64,000 nucleotides of DNA from Arthrobacter sp. PAMC 25486 (GTDB taxonomy: Bacteria > Actinomycetota > Actinomycetes > Actinomycetales > Micrococcaceae), in NCBI RefSeq assembly GCF_000785535.1, contig NZ_CP007595.1, positions 2,874,439 through 2,938,438 of the forward strand, in the 5' to 3' direction. Under the pieces are notes generated by a model. That model was not told where the DNA came from and did not search any database. It was given only the letters and a program-made list of their open reading frames with translations. Below are positions 16,204 through 26,670 of the stretch, one piece after another; within the stretch, counting starts at the first letter, position 1; each line of letters opens with the position of its first letter. A program made the translations under genes and the position numbers.

Positions 16204-18135
16204 TTACGGGGCCTTGGTGGCTTCCGTCGGCGACGCCGTCGGTGTTTTCTTGGGCTTTGCCTTTGCCTTCGGTGTTGGCGTGGGCGTCGGCTCTGCCGTT
16301 GGCGGCTCCTCGGGCGGCGGGGCCTTGGCCAGGGTCACCTCAACGGTGGTTCGCTGGATCACCTCTGTGCCGGCACTGATGGACTGGTTGGTGACGAATC
16401 CGGGCGGCACAACAGTATTCTCTGCCTCCGTGAACGTCACCTCAAGTAACGGCGAGACAGCCGTCAGGGCTGCCGAGACAACTGCCCTGACTTGCTCGGG
16501 GTCCTCGGTCAGGTCAAACAGCGAAGGCATGAGCACCTCGCCGTTGGAAACCTTCATCGTGATGCTGGAACCTGCAGGAACCGTCTCCCCGGGTGCGGGA
16601 TCGGTGGTGACAACAAGGTTGGCGGGAATTGTCCCGTCATTGACCATGTCATTGGGCATGATCTTCAGGTTTAGGGCGCTCAGTGCCGCCCGGACATCCG
16701 CATCCGTGCGTCCGGCAAGACCTTCCGGGATGGTCACCGTGGAAGACCCCTTGGAGACGTAAACCTGCACTGTTGATCCGGGATTGATGCTTGTGCCGCC
16801 CGGGGGGTCGGTGCGAATAACTTCCCCGCTGGGAACTGTTCCGGAGAACTCCAGATTGCTGTGCGGTTCCAACTTCGCGTCACGAAGCTGGTTCATTGCC
16901 TCAACTCCACTGACACCGGAGAGGTCTGGCACTGACACCGGCTGAACCGCCGGAGGCCTGGACTCCAAATAGTTGTAGCCCAGGAACGCCCCGCCGCCAA
17001 GGACGACGGCGAGCAGGACGAACAGGGTGACCATCCAGGCCCTGCGCCGGCGTTTGGTTGCGGGCGCAACGTCGGGCACTTCCTCGATGACGCCGTCGTC
17101 CGTAGTCAACGGGCCACCAGTCAAAACTTTCGCCATGGCACGCGTGGCGGGTCCGCCGTCGTCAGTTAAGTGGGTGGCGTCAGCGGCAGGGGGCGCCGTG
17201 GCCACCAACGGCAGAACGGCGGGGGCGGGAACGGCTTCGTGGGTGACCCGCGGCTCAGGCGTCGGCATGACACCGGCGCTGGCGGCGCGCAGGGCACGGC
17301 GGAACGAGGCAGCATCCTGGAAACGCTTGTCACGGTCCTTCTCCAACGCCCGCATTAACACTGCATCAAGGGCCGGGGAAATCTCGTCATTGAACGCACT
17401 GGGCAGGGCAGGGTGCTCGCGCACATGTTGGTAGGCCACCGTGAAGGGGGAATCGCCTGTGAACGGCGGCCGGCCGGCCAGCATTTCGTAGAGCAGGCAG
17501 GCTGCAGAGTACAGATCGCTGCGGGCATCGACATTCTCGCCGCGGGCCTGTTCGGGTGAGAGGTATTGTGCCGTGCCCATCACAGTTTGCGTCTGGGTCA
17601 TGGTGGCCGCTGAATCGGCAATGGTCCGGGCAATGCCAAAGTCCATGACCTTGACCTGGCCCAGGACCCCGTGGTCATCCTCCGTGACCATCACATTGGC
17701 GGGTTTGATGTCACGGTGCACAATGCCGGCACGGTGACTGTAGTCAAGGGCGGCAAGGACGCCGAGAGTGTAGTTGACCGCCTGCTCAATATTAATGTCC
17801 TTGCTGCGGATCAAATCCCGCAGCGTCTTGCCGTGGACGTACTCCATGACAATGTAAGGGACGTGGGCACTGTCGCGGACATGATCATGGGTGATGTGCT
17901 CACCCGTGTCGTAGACGGAGACAATAAACGGGTGGTTGAGACCCGCCACCGCCTGGGCTTCGCGGCGGAAGCGGGCCTGGAGCTGCGAATCGCGGGCCAC
18001 ATCTGCCCGCAGGAGCTTGATGGCAACTGCCCGTCCGAGACGCTTGTCCTGCGCCTTGTAGACGTCGGCCATGCCCCCGCGGCCCAACAGTTCGCCAATC
18101 TCATAACGGTCATTAAGGACGCGCGGGACACTCAT
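16204..18135 (-). CDS. pknB: Serine/threonine protein kinase PknB with PASTA domains
   Basis: This 643-residue membrane kinase senses peptidoglycan fragments or lipid II and phosphorylates growth and division proteins. The kinase domain occupies about 1-275: glycine loop GRGGMADVY (18-26), Lys40, HRD at 140-142, DFG at 165-167 and an MGTAQYLSPEQ activation segment. A juxtamembrane region leads to one membrane helix at about 365-390, followed by three extracellular PASTA repeats and a Pro/Glu/Lys-rich tail. The gene is last in the minus-strand run and separated from pknA by 59 bases, with AAAGGA before the ATG. It ends at the bidirectional terminator. An extended A/P/K-rich C-terminal tail is the only unusual part. 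Confidence 0.95.
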   Translation of the reverse strand: MSVPRVLNDRYEIGELLGRGGMADVYKAQDKRLGRAVAIKLLRADVARDSQLQARFRREAQAVAGLNHPFIVSVYDTGEHITHDHVRDSAHVPYIVMEYVHGKTLRDLIRSKDINIEQAVNYTLGVLAALDYSHRAGIVHRDIKPANVMVTEDDHGVLGQVKVMDFGIARTIADSAATMTQTQTVMGTAQYLSPEQARGENVDARSDLYSAACLLYEMLAGRPPFTGDSPFTVAYQHVREHPALPSAFNDEISPALDAVLMRALEKDRDKRFQDAASFRRALRAASAGVMPTPEPRVTHEAVPAPAVLPLVATAPPAADATHLTDDGGPATRAMAKVLTGGPLTTDDGVIEEVPDVAPATKRRRRAWMVTLFVLLAVVLGGGAFLGYNYLESRPPAVQPVSVPDLSGVSGVEAMNQLRDAKLEPHSNLEFSGTVPSGEVIRTDPPGGTSINPGSTVQVYVSKGSSTVTIPEGLAGRTDADVRAALSALNLKIMPNDMVNDGTIPANLVVTTDPAPGETVPAGSSITMKVSNGEVLMPSLFDLTEDPEQVRAVVSAALTAVSPLLEVTFTEAENTVVPPGFVTNQSISAGTEVIQRTTVEVTLAKAPPPEEPPTAEPTPTPTPKAKAKPKKTPTASPTEATKAP

Positions 18136-18194
18136 GAGTATCTGTTGTCCTTTCGATCGTGGAAGAGCTGATGCTTGGGTGCTTCTTGAGGGGT

Positions 18195-20048
18195 TTACGG
18201 CTTTGCCGGGTCCTTGGCCTGGTCCTTCGCCGGCGCATTGGCCGGCGGGTTGCTCGGGGCCGACTCGTCGCTTGGGGCGGGGTCCGTGCTTGGCTCCGGC
18301 TCAGCACTGGGTGTGGGTTCCGGCCCTGTGGATTCCACGTAGACAACAGTGGAGTTGACCTCCAGCTGGGTTCCTGCTGGGGGCTCGACGCGAATCACGT
18401 CGCCCTTGGCCACCGACCCGGAAGATTCCGGCACCCGGTTCGGGATGAACTTTAAGGCGACCAGAGCCTGGTCGTATTCAATACCGGTCTTGCCGGCAGA
18501 TGACGGGACGGTCTCCAGGGCCTTGCCGGTTGACACCCTGACGGTGATGACCGAACCTACCTCGACGGAGCCCACGGGAGAAACCGCAATGACGATGTCG
18601 GCTGCAACGGTGTCGCTGGATTCGTCGGCCCGTTCCACCACGAGACCCTTGCCGTCGAGGAACGCAGCGACGTCCGCGAAGGGCTGGCCCGCCAGCTGGT
18701 TGTTGATGACATCGACTGTTTCCGGCGCCGACGGAGTGGGCTCCGGAGTGGTTTCCACCATCGTCGGCGTTGGCGCCTCAGAGGTGGTGGGGGGCGGGGC
18801 AGACTGTGACTGGGTTTGGGTCTGTGTCGGGCCGGGGGTGCCGCCGAACAAGCCCATTCCCTGCAGCAGCAGGGCGCCAATGGCAAAGACCAGCAGCGCG
18901 AGCAGGGCCACGAGCGGCCAGGTCCAGGGACTGCGTCCCTTCTTCACGGGCGTGGTCGCAACTGCTTCTTCCGGTTCCGGCAGGGCATCCGGTTCTTCCT
19001 GTTCGGCCTGCCATGCCCGTTCCGCGCCGAGGATTTCTGCGCGGGTTGGGGTGTGGGCATCAGTTTCCGGGGTTTCCTCAATCAGGGGAAGCGCCGTGGT
19101 GTTGGGTTCGGAAATGCTACTGACGACCGAGGTCGGTGCCGTGGCATTGATATCCACGGGAGCCGTGATGGGCCCCGTGCTTGCCTCAAAGAGGAGCATG
19201 CCCGGAACGGCCGCGTGGGCGGCCTTGATGTCACCGGAACGGATGGCCTCCGCAGCCTCAGCCAGCTTCAAGGCATTGGCGGGCCGGTTGGCAGGGTCCT
19301 TGGCCAGCATCGACATCAACAGTGCCCGCACGGGTCGAGGTAAAGTATCCGGCAACGGCGGCGGCGCATCGTTGACCTGCGCCAAGGCGATGGCGATTTG
19401 TGATTCACCGGAGAAGGGGCGGTGGCCGGTGATGCACTCATAACCTATAACACCAAGGGCATATATATCACTTGATCCGGTAGCCAACTGTCCTGTGGCC
19501 TGCTCGGGCGCAAGGTACTGGGCCGTGCCCATGACCTGTCCGGTCTGTGTGAGGGGCACCTGGTCGGCCAGGCGCGCAATGCCAAAGTCGGTGATCTTGA
19601 CCTTGCCCTCAGGGGTGATGAGCAGGTTGCCAGGCTTCACGTCACGGTGGACGAGACCCTGGGCGTGTGCCACTGACAAGGCCCTGGCGGTTTGGGCGAT
19701 CATTGACAAGGTCCAGTCGGCGGACAGTACGTGCTCACGCTCAATCAATGTCGACAGCGGCTCACCCGGGACCAGTTCCATGACCAGGTAGGCCGAGCCG
19801 TCTTCTTCGCCGTAGTCAAAGACATTGGCAATGCCGTCATGGTTCAGCAGTGCCGTGTGTTTGGCCTCTGCACGGAACCGTGCCCGGAAACCGGGATCGC
19901 CGGTGTACTCGTCCTTGAGGATCTTGATGGCAACGATGCGACCAAGGACCAGGTCCTGGGCCTTCCAGACCTCGCCCATGCCACCGATGGCAATGCGTGA
20001 TGTGAGTTGGAACCTGCCGCCTAAGGTGATACCAGATATAGGCCTCAC
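18195..20048 (-). CDS. pknA: Serine/threonine protein kinase (PknA position) with C-terminal PASTA domains
   Basis: This 617-residue kinase is encoded at the PknA locus. The kinase domain has the glycine loop AIGGMGEVW (20-28), Lys42, HRDVKPGN from 134, DFG at 154-156 and [12 protein letters not shown] low-complexity linker precedes a membrane helix at about 376-398. The outside part begins with a Thr/Pro/Gln-rich stretch and then has two PASTA-like repeats ([12 protein letters not shown] to [11 protein letters not shown], and [13 protein letters not shown] to TVVYVES). Mycobacterial PknA lacks PASTA domains, so this arrangement differs from that model but appears normal for Micrococcaceae. 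The GTG start overlaps the pbpA stop by four bases. Confidence 0.93.
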   Translation of the reverse strand: MRPISGITLGGRFQLTSRIAIGGMGEVWKAQDLVLGRIVAIKILKDEYTGDPGFRARFRAEAKHTALLNHDGIANVFDYGEEDGSAYLVMELVPGEPLSTLIEREHVLSADWTLSMIAQTARALSVAHAQGLVHRDVKPGNLLITPEGKVKITDFGIARLADQVPLTQTGQVMGTAQYLAPEQATGQLATGSSDIYALGVIGYECITGHRPFSGESQIAIALAQVNDAPPPLPDTLPRPVRALLMSMLAKDPANRPANALKLAEAAEAIRSGDIKAAHAAVPGMLLFEASTGPITAPVDINATAPTSVVSSISEPNTTALPLIEETPETDAHTPTRAEILGAERAWQAEQEEPDALPEPEEAVATTPVKKGRSPWTWPLVALLALLVFAIGALLLQGMGLFGGTPGPTQTQTQSQSAPPPTTSEAPTPTMVETTPEPTPSAPETVDVINNQLAGQPFADVAAFLDGKGLVVERADESSDTVAADIVIAVSPVGSVEVGSVITVRVSTGKALETVPSSAGKTGIEYDQALVALKFIPNRVPESSGSVAKGDVIRVEPPAGTQLEVNSTVVYVESTGPEPTPSAEPEPSTDPAPSDESAPSNPPANAPAKDQAKDPAKP

Positions 20049-21499
20049 TTGTTCAACACCGCCTTGAAGAGTTTGCTTGCATTGGGACTTGTTAATTCTG
20101 CTCCGGTGGCCACGTCAACATTTGGCATGACGATACTGACCACCACTTCCGGATCGTTCGCTGGTGCGAATCCGGTAAACCATGCGTTGTTCAATCCGTC
20201 TCCGAGCTCTGATGTTCCTGTTTTTCCTGCAACCTCAACGCCCGGAACGGCCGCTGCGGAGCCAATGCCGTTGTCGACGACGCTGACCATCCATTCGGTG
20301 ATTTGTGCCGCGATTTCCGGAGTTGTCGACTGCCTCAGGACCTCTGGTTCCAAGGAAGAAACGGTTTTTAGGTCGGGGGTGCGGATGGTCTTTATGAGGT
20401 TGGGGGCCACCTGTTTGCCGCCATTGGCAATTGCCGCGGTCATCATGGCCACCTCCAACGGTGTTGTCAGGACATCGCGCTGGCCGATCGCGCTCTGGGC
20501 CAGGGCTGCATCATCCAGATCACCTGCACTGCCGGGGAAGCGGCTGGGCTCTACCGGGGAAGGGAACTTCAAGGACTTGTCGTTGAAGCCAAACTTCTCC
20601 GCCTGGGCGGTGATGGCCTTTTGTCCCAGATCCAAGGCGATGCTGGCAAACGGGGTGTTGCAGGAGTTTTCCAGTGCGAAGGCAAAGGATGCCTTGTCCT
20701 GCGTGTAGCACTGCCCGTAGGCGTAGTTCGGCAAGGTATACGTCATTCCAGGGAACGTCATGTCGGCAGGATTGGGAAGTATGCTGTCTTTATTATATTT
20801 CCCGGATTCCAGGGCCGCTGCGGTGTCAATGATCTTGAAAACCGACCCTGGGGAGTACAGCTGCCGGTACGCGGAGGAGCCGAACAGGTTGATGCCGGGA
20901 ATATTGACGAGTTCGGCCATCGAGGCGTCGAAGTCGGTCTTGTTGTGTGTTGCCATCAAATTCGTGTCATACGTTGGCTTGGACGCCATGGCAATGACCG
21001 CCCCCGTCTTGGGGTTCATCACGACGATCGACCCGCCAATGTTGTCTGGGATCAGTTCATAAGCAAGTTTTTGGATCTCTGAATCAATGGTCAGTTCAAC
21101 CGAGCGTCCCTGGGGTTGCGCGCCCGTGAAGACCTGCGCGATGCGGTCAAACAAGGCATCGTCCGAGTTGCCGGTGAGCTCATCGCTCATGGCGGATTCG
21201 AGTCCGTACTGGCCCGAGAACTTGCTGAAGAAACCTGTCAGTCCCGCGTACAGTTCCGGATCGTTATACGTTCGCTGGAACTTGCAATCCGAGTTTGTGG
21301 GCACGGACTCGGCAATGGCTTGGCCATCGACGAGGATCGGTCCGCGGCTGCTGCAGAATCTGGCAAAAAGCTGGCGTTGGTTGCTGGGATTGTCATTGAG
21401 GGAATCCGCGGCAAAGAACTGCACATAGGAAATGGAGCCAAATAGCAGCGCAAACAAGGCGATGGCCACTATCCAGGAGTTTCGGATTGCTTGATTCAT
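20045..21499 (-). CDS. pbpA: Penicillin-binding protein (PbpA-type, class B transpeptidase)
   Basis: This 484-residue membrane-anchored DD-transpeptidase cross-links peptidoglycan, probably as the partner of the RodA-type glycosyltransferase encoded just upstream. An N-terminal membrane helix (about 8-30) is followed by a PBP dimerisation-like region and the transpeptidase domain with all three motifs: S219-V-F-K222, S279-C-N281 and KTGT at 426-429. The ATG overlaps the rodA stop by four bases (ATGA) and the stop overlaps pknA, so the proteins are translationally coupled. It is likely a target of PknA/PknB signalling. Confidence 0.95.
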   Translation of the reverse strand: MNQAIRNSWIVAIALFALLFGSISYVQFFAADSLNDNPSNQRQLFARFCSSRGPILVDGQAIAESVPTNSDCKFQRTYNDPELYAGLTGFFSKFSGQYGLESAMSDELTGNSDDALFDRIAQVFTGAQPQGRSVELTIDSEIQKLAYELIPDNIGGSIVVMNPKTGAVIAMASKPTYDTNLMATHNKTDFDASMAELVNIPGINLFGSSAYRQLYSPGSVFKIIDTAAALESGKYNKDSILPNPADMTFPGMTYTLPNYAYGQCYTQDKASFAFALENSCNTPFASIALDLGQKAITAQAEKFGFNDKSLKFPSPVEPSRFPGSAGDLDDAALAQSAIGQRDVLTTPLEVAMMTAAIANGGKQVAPNLIKTIRTPDLKTVSSLEPEVLRQSTTPEIAAQITEWMVSVVDNGIGSAAAVPGVEVAGKTGTSELGDGLNNAWFTGFAPANDPEVVVSIVMPNVDVATGAELTSPNASKLFKAVLNK

Positions 21500-22935
21500 G
21501 GTGTGGACGCCTCCTTGGGGTTCTGGTGTGGCTTGTTCGGGGCGGCCTTGTTCGGGTCTGTGCCGACTTGGTTGGGCGGGAGGATCGGGTCAGTTGGGGC
21601 CACGGGGCCGGAAATGTCGATGGGGCGCCTTGCTGCATCAGAAATTTTGAGGATCAACGCAACGATGATCCAGTTGGCCAGCAGTGACGAGCCGCCGGCG
21701 GAAAGGAACGGAGTGGTGAGGCCCGTCAACGGAATCAAGCGAGTCACGCCGCCAATGATGACGAAGCACTGCAGTGCGACCGCAAAGGAGAGGCCCACGG
21801 CCAGGAGCTTGCCGAAGGCGTCGCGTGTGCCCAATGCGGCGCGGAAGCCGCGCGCGATCAGCAGCGCGTAGAGGGACAGGACAGCAAAGAGGCCCACCAT
21901 GCCCAGCTCTTCACCAATGACGGCAATGATCATGTCGCTGTTGGCAACAGGCAATTCATCCGGTGATCCCTGGCCGAACCCGGTTCCCATGAGCCCGCCG
22001 TTGGCCAGGCCGAACAGGCCTTCAACCACTTGGAAGCTGCCGTACGCTGCGCCAATGTACTCCGGGTCAAAGGCGTTGACCCAAACATCAATGCGCCGGG
22101 CCACGTGCGGGAAAATTTGGTACGCCGCGAACCCGCCCACAGCGATGAGAACCAAGCCAATCAAGATCCAGCTCACGCGGCTGGTGGCAACGTAGATCAT
22201 GACCATGAACAAGCCAAAGAAAAGAATCGAGGAGCCCAGGTCGCGCTGGAAAACCAGCACGCCGACGCTGGCCAGCCACGCCACGATCATGGGGGCAAGG
22301 TCGCGTGCGCGAGGCAACTGCAACGGCCCCAGCTTCTTGCCGGCCAGCAGGATCAAATCGCGGTTGGACGATAAATACCCGGCAAAGAATATTGCCAGCG
22401 TGATTTTCGCGATTTCCCCGGGTTGGAACGAAAATGGCCCAATGGAAATCCATACGGTGGCTCCGTAGACGCTGCCGGCAGAGATGCCGGGCACCAGTGG
22501 CAGGATCAACAGAACCACCGAGGCGAGCAGTGAAATATAGGTGTAGCGGCGCAGGATGCGGTGGTCGCGCAAAAGCCAGATCACGGTGATGGCCGCGACC
22601 ACGGCAAGCGAGGTCCACATCCACTGCCGAGTTGCATCCTTTAGGCCGGAGGTGATGTCAAGGCGGTGGATGACCGCCAGGCCCAAGCCATTGAGAGCAA
22701 CAACAACCGGCAATATGACCGGATCGGCATATTTCGCCTTGATGCGCAGTGTCACATGGAAAGCGATGGACAGACCTGCCAAAACGGCCAGTTGCGTGTA
22801 GAAATCGTTGTCAATGTTGCGGCCCAAGTTGAGGTTGACCAAGGCATTGGCCAGTGCCGACATGCCCAGGGCAAGCAGCAACAGGAGCAGCTCGGTGTTG
22901 CGTCGTGGCTTTGCCACGGTGAGCAGCTGACTCAC
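21496..22935 (-). CDS. rodA: RodA/FtsW-family peptidoglycan glycosyltransferase
   Basis: This polytopic SEDS protein (479 residues, roughly ten or more membrane helices) polymerises lipid II. Family marks include GLAVIHRLD, the region around FQPGEIAKI (the conserved proline-Ser/Gly-Glu motif), the large loop with QRDLGSS, and ANGGLMGTGFGQGSP near the end of the loop. The C-terminal 45 residues are a soluble Pro/Asn-rich tail. GTG 22935 is preferred to ATG 22956 because GGAGGT lies six bases before it and it gives the same 4-base overlap with the upstream stop as the rest of the operon. Confidence 0.94.
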   Translation of the reverse strand: MSQLLTVAKPRRNTELLLLLLALGMSALANALVNLNLGRNIDNDFYTQLAVLAGLSIAFHVTLRIKAKYADPVILPVVVALNGLGLAVIHRLDITSGLKDATRQWMWTSLAVVAAITVIWLLRDHRILRRYTYISLLASVVLLILPLVPGISAGSVYGATVWISIGPFSFQPGEIAKITLAIFFAGYLSSNRDLILLAGKKLGPLQLPRARDLAPMIVAWLASVGVLVFQRDLGSSILFFGLFMVMIYVATSRVSWILIGLVLIAVGGFAAYQIFPHVARRIDVWVNAFDPEYIGAAYGSFQVVEGLFGLANGGLMGTGFGQGSPDELPVANSDMIIAVIGEELGMVGLFAVLSLYALLIARGFRAALGTRDAFGKLLAVGLSFAVALQCFVIIGGVTRLIPLTGLTTPFLSAGGSSLLANWIIVALILKISDAARRPIDISGPVAPTDPILPPNQVGTDPNKAAPNKPHQNPKEASTP

Positions 22936-24680
22936 TTTCCACCTCCAGGGATGCATGTCGGGTTGGCCGCAGGTGTTGCCGTGGCACTGGCTGAACTGCC
23001 GGCTTTGGTGCCCGCAGTGCTTTTCGCGGACGGAGACGGTGCTGCGGCAGTGGTGGGAGGCGCTGTTGCTGGGGCAGTGGCGGCCGGGGCTGTGGCGGTG
23101 CCGGGTGCAGCCCCGGAGGCTGACGGTTTTCCTGTGGGCTGGGCGGTGCTTGGCGGGGCGACCAAGTCGCAGGGGGGAAGACTGGTTCCCGTGCCCAATT
23201 GGAGATCCTTGATGATCTGCTCGGCATCGCCCAGTGTTGCTGCCGGCATGGTCTGGGCCACCAGCTGCTGGGAATAGTTGGGCAGGGACTTAACTTCCAC
23301 CGTCGTTTCCCGGTATAGATGCGACAGTGAAATGGGTCCCAATGACTGTGAGACACCTTGGTAGATGGCCACATTGCCCTGCGAAACACCGACGAAGAAC
23401 TGCGTCTGGGTCCATGCATAGGCGGCCCAGCTGCCGGCCACAACGGCCAGCGCAGTCAGCACTCCGATGATCGCCAATACAACAGGGCGGTAGCGCAGTC
23501 GCGGCAGGGACACCTCCGTGTCTTCCACGACGGTGGGTGCTGCAGAGGTCTTGTGGGTGAGAACGGTGGCAGCGCGCTGCGTGGCAGGACGGCGGGCCAG
23601 GTGCGGAATCTTTCCTTCCGCATTTGCCGTCAGCGCAGCGCCCACCAATTCGTGGTCGCGTGATGCAAGCAGCTGGCGAATCGCCTTTTCGCGGATATTG
23701 AGATCCAAGGCGCCAGCGTCGGACTCCGCATCGATGCCTGATTCTTCATCGGCAACCACAGCGCCATTAACGCCAGCCTCCGCGTCCGCATCGTCGCTTG
23801 CGGCAACAACAGGGGAGGCTGCCGAGGACGCCAACGGCGCCTCTCCGGCGTCGTACGTGCCTTCAACGCTCAGGGAGGCCGCCGTCGTATGGGCATCAGC
23901 AGGCTGGACGGCATTGAGGGAGGCTGTGGGCGCGTCGTCACCAGCGCTCTCAGCGATGTCAAAGACGACCACAGTGACGTTGTCGGGGGAGCCGGCGGCA
24001 AGCGTCAGGTCGATCAGTGTGTCGGCGGCCGTGGCCAGTGACTTGGTGTTGCGAATGACCTCTTCGATCATCTCGTGGCGGACAAAGTTGAGCCCGTCGG
24101 AGCAGAGCAGCCAACGCTCACCGGCGGCCGCGTCAAAGTACTGCAAATCCAGTTCGGGGGAGGCATCAACGTCGCCCAGGACGCGCATGAGAACGTTCTT
24201 GTGCGGGTGGACCTCGGCTTCGGCCTCGGTCATACGACCCTCGTCGATCATGCGCTGGACGAAGGTGTGGTCGATACTCAGCTGCTCAAAGACGCCATCC
24301 TTGAGCCGGTACGCACGCGAATCGCCGATGTGCGCGAACGCCAGGCGCTTTTCGGAGAGCAGCAGTGCGGTCACGGTGGTGCCCATGCCGGCAAGTTTTG
24401 GATTGACGTGAACCAGCTCGGAGAGCAGCGAATTGGCGCTTTGAATCTCGTCAGCGAGATTCGCTCCGGCATCTTGGCCATGGCGATTGTGATCCAGGTG
24501 GATCAGGTCCAGGACGGTGGAGGCACTGGCGACATCCCCTCCAGCATGACCGCCCATGCCGTCGGCGACAACGGCCAGATAGTGGCCGGCGTAGGCGGAG
24601 TCATCATTCTTCGCCCTGACCATGCCCACATGTGATCTGGCGGCGTAGCGCAGAATCAGCGGGTTTTCGGCCATGTTCAC
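22932..24680 (-). CDS. pstP: PP2C-type serine/threonine phosphatase PstP
   Basis: This 582-residue membrane phosphatase reverses PknA/PknB phosphorylation. The catalytic domain (about 10-250) has the metal-binding motifs DGMGGH (Asp40), GDSRAYR, CSDGLNFV and SPDNVTVVV. A long acidic and Ala-rich linker leads to one membrane helix at about 392-412. The outside domain is followed by an Ala/Thr/Pro-rich tail ending near a Cys. It is longer than the usual family length of about 500 because of the linker and the tail. The GTG start shares GTGA with the fhaB stop; an ATG two codons downstream is an alternative. Confidence 0.93.
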   Translation of the reverse strand: MNMAENPLILRYAARSHVGMVRAKNDDSAYAGHYLAVVADGMGGHAGGDVASASTVLDLIHLDHNRHGQDAGANLADEIQSANSLLSELVHVNPKLAGMGTTVTALLLSEKRLAFAHIGDSRAYRLKDGVFEQLSIDHTFVQRMIDEGRMTEAEAEVHPHKNVLMRVLGDVDASPELDLQYFDAAAGERWLLCSDGLNFVRHEMIEEVIRNTKSLATAADTLIDLTLAAGSPDNVTVVVFDIAESAGDDAPTASLNAVQPADAHTTAASLSVEGTYDAGEAPLASSAASPVVAASDDADAEAGVNGAVVADEESGIDAESDAGALDLNIREKAIRQLLASRDHELVGAALTANAEGKIPHLARRPATQRAATVLTHKTSAAPTVVEDTEVSLPRLRYRPVVLAIIGVLTALAVVAGSWAAYAWTQTQFFVGVSQGNVAIYQGVSQSLGPISLSHLYRETTVEVKSLPNYSQQLVAQTMPAATLGDAEQIIKDLQLGTGTSLPPCDLVAPPSTAQPTGKPSASGAAPGTATAPAATAPATAPPTTAAAPSPSAKSTAGTKAGSSASATATPAANPTCIPGGGK

Positions 24681-25162
24681 GGCCTCAATTCGATGACCGT
24701 TTTGCCGATCCGCACCGGGACACCCAATTCCACGGGAAGTGCACGCGTCAACGCCGCACCGCCGAGGAAGGTTCCGTTGGTGGAGCCCAAATCTTCAATA
24801 AACCAGCGAGTTCCCTGCGGGAACAGGCGCGCGTGACGGCCGGAAGCATAGTCATCTTCAAGCACCAGGGTGGCTTCCTGGGCGCGGCCCAACAAGATTG
24901 GCACGCCGGACAGCTCCAGCGTGGTCCCTGCCAAGGGTCCCTCGGTTACTACCAATTCACGCGCCTGCATCTTTGCCGGAGGAGCCTCGTCGACGAGCTC
25001 AGGGTGCTTGCGGGCCTGCCGGGCTGTGGGCGCGCCAACTTTGGCCTTGCGGCCGATGACCAGGTCGCGGCGCATGGCTGCCACGACGGCGAACACCATG
25101 ATCCACATCAGAATCAGGAAGCCGAAGCGCAGGATTGTTACAACAAGGCTGAGATCGTTCAT
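24677..25162 (-). CDS. fhaB: FHA-domain membrane protein FhaB/FipA
   Basis: This 161-residue protein has an N-terminal membrane helix (about 5-29, VVTILRFGFLILMWIMVFAVV) and a C-terminal FHA phosphothreonine-binding domain. The domain shows the core motifs LLGRA, SGRHARL and LGSTNGTFLGG (about 91-135). It is a substrate reader for the kinases encoded in the same operon and, in mycobacteria, helps recruit division proteins. The start overlaps the fhaA stop by four bases. Confidence 0.93.
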   Translation of the reverse strand: MNDLSLVVTILRFGFLILMWIMVFAVVAAMRRDLVIGRKAKVGAPTARQARKHPELVDEAPPAKMQARELVVTEGPLAGTTLELSGVPILLGRAQEATLVLEDDYASGRHARLFPQGTRWFIEDLGSTNGTFLGGAALTRALPVELGVPVRIGKTVIELRP

Positions 25163-25974
25163 CGCGGCCCTCCGCGTACGGGGAGGACTCGGAAGGTGAT
25201 TTGGGTCCGGCCCATGGTGATGTTTGATCCGTCCTGCAGGGGCGCTGACCCTTGGACACGGTGGCCGTCCACGTAGCTGCCGTTGGTGGAACCAAGATCC
25301 ACGGCTGTGCTCACGCCGGCCGATGTGCGGATTTCCAAATGTTTGCGGGAAACGCCTGTGTCATCTATCAGGATGTCGGCTTCCGATGAACGGCCAAGGA
25401 CGATAGAGGCGGCGTTCAGAGAGTAGCGCTGGCCGTCAATGTCAAGGACCTGCTGTCCCTGAGGGGCCTCGGGTTGAACGGGCGACGGCGTTGGTTGGCG
25501 TTTGTACACTGGCGCCGGCTGTACCTGGGCGACGGGGCTTTGGGTGGGCCGGGCCGGTGCGTTCTGTGGGGCTTGAGCAGGCGCAGATTGTGACGGCGCC
25601 GCACCTTCCTTCTCTGTGGAAGAAAGGACCTCAAACTGGCCTGCTCGCAGTTCGGCCTGGTGGTTGAAGGCCACACGTACGGGGCCCTGCAGCACGTAGC
25701 CCTGGCTGCGTGCGTGGTTGATGACAACATCGCACAGCTCTTCAGCGAGGGTGACTCCCCAGGCGCGGGCCCGTTCAAAGTCGGTGTCGCCCAGCTCAAT
25801 GTTGAAAACGTTCGGGGCCAAGGTGCGGCCCGCGTCAAGGGTCATGGCCTTGTCGTCAAGCTCCCGGCGGAGGGCGTTGGCCATCTCCACTGGCTGCAGG
25901 GTCTTGGAGCCAAGTGAGAAGGCACCACGCACTGCCTTTTCAATGCCCTTTTCGACGTTGTCAAACAATCCCAT
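25159..25974 (-). CDS. fhaA: FHA-domain protein FhaA with N-terminal DUF3662 domain
   Basis: This 271-residue cytoplasmic protein has an N-terminal DUF3662 domain (about 1-125, MGLFDNVEKGIEKAVRGAF onwards), a Pro/Gln/Ala-rich linker (about 126-175) and a C-terminal FHA domain with VLGRS, VSRKHLEIR and DLGSTNGSYVDG. In mycobacteria FhaA regulates peptidoglycan synthesis and binds phosphorylated partners such as MviN. ATG 25974 is chosen because GGAGAGGAGAG precedes it and the family begins MGLFD; the reading frame continues 91 codons upstream without homology. It is the first gene of the operon fhaA-fhaB-pstP-rodA-pbpA-pknA-pknB. Confidence 0.93.
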   Translation of the reverse strand: MGLFDNVEKGIEKAVRGAFSLGSKTLQPVEMANALRRELDDKAMTLDAGRTLAPNVFNIELGDTDFERARAWGVTLAEELCDVVINHARSQGYVLQGPVRVAFNHQAELRAGQFEVLSSTEKEGAAPSQSAPAQAPQNAPARPTQSPVAQVQPAPVYKRQPTPSPVQPEAPQGQQVLDIDGQRYSLNAASIVLGRSSEADILIDDTGVSRKHLEIRTSAGVSTAVDLGSTNGSYVDGHRVQGSAPLQDGSNITMGRTQITFRVLPVRGGPR

Positions 25975-26382
25975 GCGCTCTCCTCTCCTCAAGGTCTTGA
26001 TGCTGCTTGTTGTTACCGCCCATAGGTGGACGAATTCAATGTTCCAATCGCACCACGGATGGGCGCAACACCTGAGCCGACCGCGCTGCGGGCAACTCTG
26101 TTCAAGCTTGATACTACTGCCGCAGTCTTTGAATATACCCATAAGGTGGCTCGAATGTGGCAAAGTTCCTACCGTAGTAGGGGGAATTGCCTGGTTCATG
26201 AAGTGCCCCAAGTTCCGTGTGATGTAGGGGATAAAGGGGGGTCCCAAAGGCTGCGCCAGGTACCCTTTCTGGTGTGCGGAACGGCTCGTTTAGGTGAATC
26301 GGGCAAACGTCCTATATGCTTGATCTCGCTGTTCCACTGAAAGCCGAAAATACTTCGGCAAGACGGTGAAATAGTTCGAAAC
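25975..26382. other. Gene-free region upstream of fhaA and tRNA-Leu
   Basis: This 408-base stretch must carry the promoter of the fhaA operon (leftward) and that of the tRNA-Leu gene (rightward). A TATATG at about 26313 could be a -10 for the tRNA, but no convincing -35 accompanies it. I see no coding sequence or clear operator. Confidence 0.5.
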
Positions 26383-26465
26383 GCGCGAGTGGCGGAACGG
26401 CAGACGCGCTGGCTTCAGGTGCCAGTGTCCGAGAGGGCGTGGGGGTTCAAATCCCCCCTCGCGCA
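26383..26465 (+). tRNA. tRNA-Leu (anticodon CAG)
   Basis: The sequence folds as a type II tRNA. The acceptor GCGCGAG pairs with CTCGCGC, the anticodon stem CTGGC/GCCAG encloses loop TTCAGGT (anticodon CAG), there is a long variable arm (GTCCGAGAGGGC), and the T arm GGGGGTTCAAATCCCCC ends before discriminator A. No CCA is encoded. The position after the fhaA operon is the usual actinobacterial one. Confidence 0.97.
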
Positions 26466-26475
26466 CGTTTTGAAG

Positions 26476-26517
26476 AATCCCCGGTAAGAACCAAGAGTTC
26501 TTACCGGGGATTTTTTG
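26476..26517 (+). terminator. Rho-independent terminator after tRNA-Leu
   Basis: A 14-base perfect stem, ATCCCCGGTAAGAA pairing with TTCTTACCGGGGAT, encloses a 7-base loop and is followed by a T run, starting 11 bases after the tRNA. Confidence 0.95.
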
Positions 26518-26670
26518 TTGCCCAAAAACCCTCCGTCACCTTTTGAGGCTTTGCGAGAACCCCGTGACCATTCGGGCCTTCCTTGCACCGCTACTTCTCT
26601 CTAATGATTCTTGGCAGGCATGGTTCGCGCTGGCGGGACTGATGTAGGGCTGCTGCCGTGGGACCCGCGT

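Noticed and set aside
18349..19443. 364-codon plus-strand open frame
   Set aside because: It is antisense to pknA with Ser/Val-rich simple composition, a typical shadow frame of a high-GC gene.
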